Assembly (NCBI GenBank): GCA_905221605.1
Contig: CAJNDS010002113.1
Coordinates: forward strand, 895,001-959,000
Direction: 5' to 3'
Length of the DNA: 64,000 bases
Source: Symbiodinium natans
Lineage: Eukaryota; Sar; Dinophyceae; Suessiales; Symbiodiniaceae
The notes under the pieces are model-generated. The model was not told the origin of the DNA, ran no database searches, and saw only the letters and a program-made list of their open reading frames with translations. Positions 48,001 to 57,000 of this stretch are shown here, piece by piece. The translations under genes were made by a program, and so were the position numbers. Positions within the stretch are counted from its first letter, which is position 1. Every line of letters begins with the position of its first letter.

Positions 48001-51000
48001 CCCTCTGAATTTCAGGAGAGCACGCGCGCCAGCACCGCGGAGGAGTCGCTGACTCGCACCGCCGAGGGGCTTGCCGCGCAGCAGGCGAAACAGGCGAGTG
48101 CTGGCTGCTTTTTGGGTTTAGGGTTTAGGGTTTTGGGTTTTGGGTTTAGGGTTGAGGGTTTATATAGGGTGTAAACTTCAACCATCCCCCCTTCCCCCCC
48201 ACATACTGCGCCAAGGATTCCCCCTCCCTGAATTCCCAAATGCCAAGCAAGGGTACTTGAGCTTTTCTCGGTTTCTGTCATGGAGCTTGGATCAAGTTAT
48301 CATAGAATAAGTACCCAGTAAATCATAAACCCTAAACCCTAAACCCTAAACCCTAAACCCTAAACCCTAAACCCTAAAACCCTAAAGCCATTCGGTTTCC
48401 TTGTTATTGTTGTGGTAGCTTCGTTCAAGAGCTAACAGCATTCCGGCCTCAAACTTGCAGACCGCATATTTGGAGGTTCATGGTACTTCTTACCCAATTA
48501 TATCTGTACTTATAGCCATATCAGGGCACTTAAGGGGCTTATAAGTGGGTTATAAGTACAGTTATAACTGGTTAGTGAGTACCATGAACAGTAGCTTCAC
48601 CAGGAAACTCTAAACCCTAAGCCTTAAACCTTACAGTAAACCCCAAGCCCCAAACCGGAAGCCCTAAACCCTAAACCCTAAACCCTAAACCCTAAACCCT
48701 AAACCCTAAACCCTAAACCCTAAACCCTAAACCCTAAACCCTAAACCCTAAACCCTAAACCCTACAGAGCAAACAGAAGCTGTGGTCATGCTGCCAGGGT
48801 GGGGAGCAACTGGCCATGGCCGAGAAGCTCAAGGAATGAAAGCTGCAGCTCTTTAGGGTTTAGGGTTTAGGGTTTAGGGTTTAGGGTTTTTGAAAGCTTG
48901 GGGTCCTGGGTTCATATCTTAGGGTTTAGGAGTACAGGTTCCAAGGTTTTGCGTAGGGTTCAGGGTGTAGGGTTTAGGGTTTAGGGTTTAGGGTTGAGGG
49001 TTGAGGGTCGATGGGTTAAAGAAAACCTCAAGCCTAGAGCCCCTGAGTTTGCTTTTCTAACCCCAACCCTAAACCCTAAACCCTTGGTACCCCACCTTTG
49101 CCTTTATTCCCCCTTTCTGTCAGGGTTCGGGTTCCCTTCCAAGCCCTCTAAACTAAAAAGGGGCACCCTGTTTATTCCTAGGTTGCTCTTGGCTACCCCC
49201 ACCTTTTAACCCCCTAAACCCCACACCCCAAACCCTAAACCCTAAACCCGAAACCCTAAGCCCTAAACCCTAAACCCTAAACCCTAAACCCTAAACCCTA
49301 AACCCTAAGCCCCCCAAACCCTGAACCCTTCAGGAGCTCACCCAAGAGATGGCCGGCAAGTTCCAGTCGCAGCAAGAGGCAGCAGAGGCCAGGAGAGCCC
49401 TGAACCCCTAGAGTAGGGTTTAGGGTTTAGGGTTTAGGGTTTAGGGTCTAGGGTCTAGGGTTTAGGGTTTAGGGTTTAGGGTTTAGGGTTTAGGGTTTAG
49501 GGTTTAGGGTTTAGGGTCTCGGGTCTAGGGTCTAGGGTCTAGGGTTTAGGGTTTATTTCGGGTTTAGGGTTGAGGGTTTAGGGTTAGGGTTTTAGGGTTT
49601 ACGGCCCGAAGCCCTAAGCAGGCCCACCAGGCCAAGCTCGAAGCTCGCCTGGACAGTGAGCAGAAGGCCGCGCAGGCGCCCTGGGTGGGTTCTCCGAGAC
49701 CGCATAGGGTTTAGGGTTTAGGGTTTAGGGTTTAGGGTTTAGGGTTTAGGGTTTAGGGTTTAGGGTTTAGGGTTTAGGGTTTAGGGTTTAGGGTTTAGGG
49801 TTTAGGTTTAGGGTTTAGGGTTTGGGGTTTAGGGTTTAGGGTACACAAGGGCTTGCTTCGGATTTTGGGAACGTGGGCCTAATGCTTTTAGCGTGGGATC
49901 CTGTACAAACCCCGGCCTTAACCACACCCACCTGCCCTCAGCATGAAAATGACTGCTGTATCCCTAAACCCTACACCCTAAACCCTAAACCCTAAACCCG
50001 GCCCCTGCCCTAAACCCTAAACCCTAAACCCTAGACCCTGCCATCCGGTGGCCATAGATGTCACAATGTCACAGCGGAAGTCAGGGGCATGGCAGCCGCA
50101 GCAGAGATCCAGACTATTAGGGTTTAGGGTTTAGGGTTTAGGGTTTCGGGTTTAGGCTTTTGGGTTTAGGGTTTAGGGTTTTGGTTCAGGGTTTAGGCTT
50201 TCGGGTGTAGTGTTTAGGGTTTGGGTATTGGGGTTTGGGGTTGCATGAGAGAACGTCGCCATTACAAACTTCCAAAACCAATCCACGCCGTGCAGATCTT
50301 AGACCGCATCCACATTGAGACTCGGAAGATGCAACGGCTGTCAAACAGGGATGATGTACCTTTTGCGCTGCTCTGCGGGCTATGCAGGACCCTAAACCCT
50401 AAACCCTTGTAGCGCAGCCCGGAACCCCAAATCCTAAGCTCCAAATATGTAGGGGTTTGGAGGTTTATTCAGGGTGTATAGGGTTTAGCATCCTAAGCCC
50501 CCTTAGCCCTAAACCCTAAACCCTAAACTCTAAACCCTAAACCCTAAACCCTAAAACCTGAACCCTACACCCTAAACCCTAAACCCTAAACCCTAAACCT
50601 AAACCCTAAACCCTAAACCCTAAACCCTAAAACCCAAAACCCCAAGCCCCCACGCCAGGATGCGCAAGACAAGCTGAAGGAGGCGATCGAGGAAGCGCGC
50701 AAAGCTGGCGAGGTACCCGCCTCTGATCCCTAAACCCTAAACCCTAAACCCTAAACCCTAAACCCTAAACCCTAAACCCTAAACCCTAAACCCTAAACCC
50801 TAAAACGCTCTGATCCCTGAAGCCTTACTCCTGCATGAAACCCTTAACTCACGGCCGTCAAACCCTGAACCCTAAGCATCCTAGTCCCCAAGAACCCTAA
50901 GACCTAAACCTTAAGCCCTTGAACAAACATGGTAAATCAAAGGAGTATCCTCATGTGAATACAGGACACTGTGTTTTCAGTTGTTTCAAACCCCTCTACA

Positions 51001-54000
51001 AACCCAAAAGCCTCAACCCTAAACCCCAAACACCGTAAATACCCTAAACCCTAATTGTCGTCCACTTCTGTGGTTAGAGTGAGACCCTGTCTTTCTGAAA
51101 ACCTTCAACCCCCCAAACCTAAAACCCTAAACACCATAAGCACCCTAAACACCTAAACCCTACAAACCCTAACCCCTAAAGCCGAAACCTAATCCACCTA
51201 AACACCCTAAAACACCCGAAACACCTCAAAATCCCTAAAACCCTGACGACCTTAAAAAAACCCTAAATACCCCAAGCTCCCTAAACACCCTACCTACACC
51301 TTCAACCCTTGAAAAAACATTATTGTCTTATGTGGTGGAAAAAACATGATTTTGTCTGGAATTCTAGTTGGGTCGGATGGTTTTCCTAAGGAATAGCCTT
51401 ATTCCCAACGGCACATTTCGTTAGGTTTCAGTCTTAAAGAAAGGGGCCTGGCTCAAGCTGCTTGCGGCAAAACGGGACGCGAAGACGGGACATCCGAAAA
51501 TGTCCGCAAGACGAAGCCGGAAATGATGGGATAGGAAACGAATTGAGAAGAGACGGGGAAATCCGGAAATATCCGAATCATCTGAACATGCTAGAATATG
51601 AAGTGAATCGGGGGCAAATCCGCCTGCGTAAGCAGGTGTGGAAAGAAAAAACGAACCAATCCTTTATGGTTTTGGTGGGTCCAAATAGGGTGTCGGGTTT
51701 AGGGGTACTCGGACACAGTTAGAGTTGCTACGCGATCCGAATGTTGACGATGAGAATCGCCCTTCGGCATCGACACTGCAACGCATGCCTTAAGCTTGAT
51801 ATCCGGTAAATTGTAACTCGGATACACTTACATGCCTTCGGCCTACATACCCCCCCCCCCCCCCAAACGGAAACCTTAGATGTTTTCCAGATTTCCATAG
51901 ACACTACTCGGACACGATTCTAGACCCGATAATCTTCCATCAGGCAACAATTCGGGTTTGAAATTCCCCAACGGAAACCTTAAATTTACCTTCACGCAAA
52001 AATTGTTCTGTACTTGGATGCAATCCTGCCCTGAAGATAGTCGATGTGGGAATTTTGCTTGGCTGGCTTGGCTTTGGCTGTCTCCGGTTTAGATTCGTTT
52101 TGGGTCGTGTTTGGGTGGTCTTGGGGTGGTCCTATCTTCGCTCAACTGCGCGCTTATCAGTGACCTCGTCGAGCACACCCCTAAACCCTAAACCACCCCC
52201 AAACCCTTAAACCCCTAAACCCCTAAGCCCTTGAACCCGAGGCCCGAAACCCTCAAACCCCTATACGAATCCCTCGACCTAAACCCTGAACTGTGAACCC
52301 CAAAAGCCCAGGTGCAGGTCAAGGAGGAGCACGAGCGTGCGCTGGAGGCTGAAGGTGCGCTTCGTGAAGGCGATGGCGAGGGGCGGGCGGGGGGGGTGGG
52401 GTGGGGGGGGGTGGACTTTTTTTGAAGGGTTTAGGGTTTAGGGTTTAGGGTTTAGGGTTTAGGGTTTAGGGTTTAGGGTCTGTAGACTTTTGCAGGGGGC
52501 ACGCGAAGAAATAATGGAGACCCCCTGGCATTATTTCAAATAATAATAATGGAAAGGGAAAGGATTTCATTATTATTATTATTTCCCCCCCCCCCCCCCC
52601 CAAATAATAATAATGGAATGGGAAGCCATTTGATCATTATTTTTTCCCACCCTCCCCCCCGCCCTCCCCGAATAATAATAATGGAATGGGAAGCCATTTG
52701 ATTATTATTATTCCCCCCCAAATAATAATAATGGAATCAAAAGCCATTTCATTATTATTATTTCCCCCATTTGATTATTATTATTTCCCCCCCCTTTAAA
52801 ATAATAATTATTATTTCCCCCCCCCTAAATTAACAACAATGGGCCGCCCCCCCCAAATAATAATGATGGAATGAAAAACCATTTCATTATTATTATTTCC
52901 CCCCCCCAAATAATAATAATGGANNNNNNNNNNNNNNNNNNNNNNNNNNNNNNNNNNNNNNNNNNNNNNNNNNNNNNNNNNNNNNNNNNNNNNNNNNNNN
53001 NNNNNNNNNNNNNNNNNNNNNNNCCTTAAAAATTTTCTTCGCCGTAGTCGTAGTAGTGGTAGTGTAGTGGTAGTAGTGGTAGTAGTAGTAGTATCAGTCT
53101 AGTAGAGATAGTAGTAGTAGTAGTAGTATCTAGTAGTAGCTGTCGTAGTTAGTAGTATAGTAGTAGTAATGGGTACTTTATAATAAGAATACATCGCGCC
53201 CACCCCCCCACCCGCCCCCCCCCCCCCCCCGGGGTAGGCATGAAGTTTACAAATTACAAATAAAAACCCCCCCCCCCCCCCGGCCTTAAAAAATTTCTTC
53301 GCGTGTGCCCTCGACTTTTGCGGCATCCGGCATCCGGGCTTTCGGGCTTTTGTTGCTGTTCAGGGTTTGAGGTTTAGAGTTTGAGAGGCTTGATCTCATG
53401 TAGAGTGCAGAAGGTTCTCAGGATTCAGGGCTTTTCGGGTTCGAGGGTCCAGGGGGTGGGGGTTTAGGCGCGTACTGTAGGAGTTTACTGTAGGGGTTTT
53501 GGGGGTTGGAGGTTAGGGGCTTGAGGTGTCTTATGTTGAGGGCTTTAGCGGTACGGAACTAACCCTAAACCCTAAACCCTAAACCCCAAACCCTAAACCC
53601 TAAACCCTAAACCCTAAGCGTCTTCTGGGCTACAAGCCCTAGAAGCCCAAACAACTTAAATCCTAAGCGGCGCGTGCCATCCTCCAGAGGCATGGCGTTG
53701 GTCGTGTGCGTGATTTTTTAGGGTTTGGGGTTTGGGGTTTAGGGTTTAGGGTTTAGGGATCCAGGCATGTGTCCAAGCAGCTGTGCATCAAGGCAGTCCC
53801 CACGGGACCCGCGTGGATCGTCCTTGGGGACGAAATGAACCCTGAAATTGGGGTCATATACCCTATACTGCCTATACTACTATAACCCCAACTCAGGTAC
53901 ATGGATCATAAACCCCCTAAACCCTTAACCCTTAAACCCTAAACCCTAAACCCTGTTTAGGGTTCATTTCGTCCCCAAAGGATCTTGAGGCAGAGTCGAA

Positions 54001-57000
54001 CGCAGTTCGCGAGGTGCGCAAGGACCTAACCAAGATGACCAAAGGCCAATGTGAGTGGCCAAAGGTATTTGGAATCTAACCCTAAACCCTAAACCCTAAA
54101 TCCTAGCCCTAAACCCTAGCCCTAAACCCTAAACCCTAAACTCCACATACCTCTGGGATTTGGCTGAGGAGGTCTCTCGTCAAGTGGCCCCCCAAACCTA
54201 AGGAGCTCATGCTGTGGGTTCCAAGCTAGACACCCCTGACACCCTAATCCCTAAACCCTAAACTCCGAGACCCCTTGAGTGCCGAGGGTTCATTTCGGGC
54301 TTAGGGTTCAGGGCTTCGGGGAATTCCTTGAAGCCTAGACTCCTCATGGTCGTCAGTTGGTTTAGGGTTTAGGGTTTAGGGTTTAGGGTTCAGGGTTTAA
54401 GGTTTAGGGTTCAGGGTTTAAGGTTTAGAGTTTAGGGTTCAGGGTTTAAGTTTAGGGTTTTGGGTTTTGGGTTTTGGGTTTAGGGCCAAGCCTTGTTCCG
54501 CGGAGGTCTCGCCGCCCAGGCTCCTTGGCAAAGGCATGCAGGGTTGCCGGGGTGCCATTCTTTTAGGCAACTAGTTGGTTTAGGGTTTAGGGTTTAGGGT
54601 TTAGGGTTTCAGGGTTTAGGGTCAAGGAAACTCTGTTCAAGCAGCCCCCGAAGGCTTTCCAGGCTCAAGGCGGCGGTTTCGGGTCGATGTGTTCGGCTCC
54701 GCAGGTCACCCTTTGTTTGAAGGTTTGCATCTTGTTTAGGGTAGCCCTAAGCCCTAAACCCTAAAACCTAAAACCCTAAACCCCAAACTCTAAACCCTGG
54801 TTTCCTCTAGGTTTCTTGGGAACATCACCCTGTTCCTGGGCGAAGATTCTGCTTGTCCCTACCAGCCGGGACTGTGTTTGACAAGTAGGGCTAGGGTTTT
54901 GGGGTCCCTTGTTGGGCGTTCCTAAAACAACAATGTTTGCTTGTTGTGGCTGTATAAGGGGTGCCCCTATTGTGGGGGCATAGCCGTGTCGGGGCAGTCC
55001 TCTAGGTTGCGGTCCTTATTTGGGGCAGAACTTCCCACATGGGGCTTGAGGTTTTAGGGTTTTTGTGGTTTAGGGGGCTTAGGATTTAATTCGTGTTTAG
55101 GGTTTTAGGGTCCTGTAGGGAAGTGCGGAGTGCGACAGAGCGCAAAGCCTGTTGTCTCCTGTATCCCCCTGCATACCCCTTCAAGTATTCGTTGCTCGGA
55201 GAACTGGGAAGGCAGAAACCCTATAGCCCTATGAAGACCTGAAACCTACAACCCCCGCAGCCCTAAACCACCTGAAGCCCCTGAACCCTAAACCCTAAAC
55301 CCTAAACCCCAAACCCTAAACCCTAAACCCTAAACCCTAAACCCTAAACCCTAAACCCTAAACCCTAAACCCTTTAGGCCAGATAAGGCGAAGCCCACAT
55401 AATCTGCAGCCCAGGCCTCCCAGGCGGGCTCGGATCTGAGAGCTGAGGGAAGGGTGGGAGGGCCTCAGCCCTAAACCCTAAACCCTAAACCCTAAACCCT
55501 AAACCCTAAACCCTAAACCCTAAACCCTAAACCCTAAACCCTAAACCCCAAACCCCAAACCCCAAACCCCAAACCACCCTGTAGTCGGGTTTAGGGTTTC
55601 TTGGACGAATCTCCGTAGCCGAGGCCCAGTTCCATACATCCTACACCTCCGAAACCGGCATCCCCAAACCTTAAAACTACCAGTGTTTGGGGGTTGGGGT
55701 TGAGGGTTTAGGGTTTAGGGTTGAGGGTTTAGGGTTTAGGGTTTAGGGCTACTAGGACCCGGAGTAGGCCCTTATTTCCTTTTTTGAGGGTTGGGGTTCC
55801 CCTGTAACCCCCTTAAACCCAAAAAGGGCACCCTTTATATTCCTAGGTGTCTCCTGGGTCTAGATATAACTACCCGGACACCTTAATTTCCCATGGTTGA
55901 GGTTTTGGGGTTTAGGGTTTGGGGGTTGGGGTTTACGGTAAAATGTTTACTCTTTAGGGTGTTGCTAAGCCCTAAACCCAAAACCCTCATAAACCTTAAG
56001 CCCTTTAAACCCTAACCTTAAACCCTATAAACAAAACCCGTGGCGTCCTTGGGCAGGCGGCCGCGCAAGCAGCGGCTCAGGCGCAGGCGCCCACGTCCTT
56101 GTGACCGGGGTTTAGGGTGCATGGCGCCTAGTGCTACCCTTGTTCGCCGCAAGGCCTGCATCCCTACATGCTTTCTAATCCCTTGAACAATCCCGAAATC
56201 AAAATGCCCAAACCCTAAATCAGTTATACCCATACTGTTCTCCCAGGTTAGGGGGGCACCAAGGGGTTTTGAGGTCGCGGCTTTTAATTAGGAGATTGTA
56301 GGGGTTTAGGATTTAAAGTTTAGGGAATTCCCTGAACCCCAAACCCTAAACCCTAAACCCTAAGGGCGTACCCTCAGCGGACCCAACTTTGGAGCCCCTT
56401 CACCCCTCACATCCCAACAACCCGAAAGGACTCCCATGACAATTCTCGAAGCCACTTATACCAGTACACTCAGGACAAAGCAGGTTTAGGGGCTAGGGTT
56501 TGCGTTTGGGGTTTGGAGGGTTTAGGGATTAAGGTTTAGCCCTAAACCCTCAACCCTAAACTCTAAGCCTGAACCCTAAAGACTTGGAGTTTGAAGCTTC
56601 TGCTTGCAACTTCTTGGCCAGGCGCAGGCAGCGAACGCCGAGGATGCAGTGCGCCAGACCCGCGCCATGGATGAGCTCCGCAAGCAGCGACTTGCTCTTT
56701 ATTGTGAGAACCCCCGAACCCTAAACCCTACCCGAAACCCTAAATCCTAAAGTTTCGGGAGCTCGGAAGCGAAGTTCAAGCAGGGCCGAGGGCCCCTGAA
56801 CCCTCTAAGCCCTCAGCCCCTGAAGCCCGAGAACGACAGACCTCCCCAGGCCCTACCTGGAATGTTGTGCCTGCTGTTCAGACGCAACGCTCCCTTCTGA
56901 GGCTGCAGACTTCGGATGAGGAGTGCAAGAAGGTGGGGGGGGGGGGTGGGGGGGGGGAGGGGGGGGGGGGGAAAGGGGTTGAATTTCCTAAAGCCGAAGG

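Noticed and set aside
51462-51722. 86-codon plus frame
   Set aside because: Built on repeated GACATCCGAAAATGTCCG-like words with no recognisable motif or splice context.
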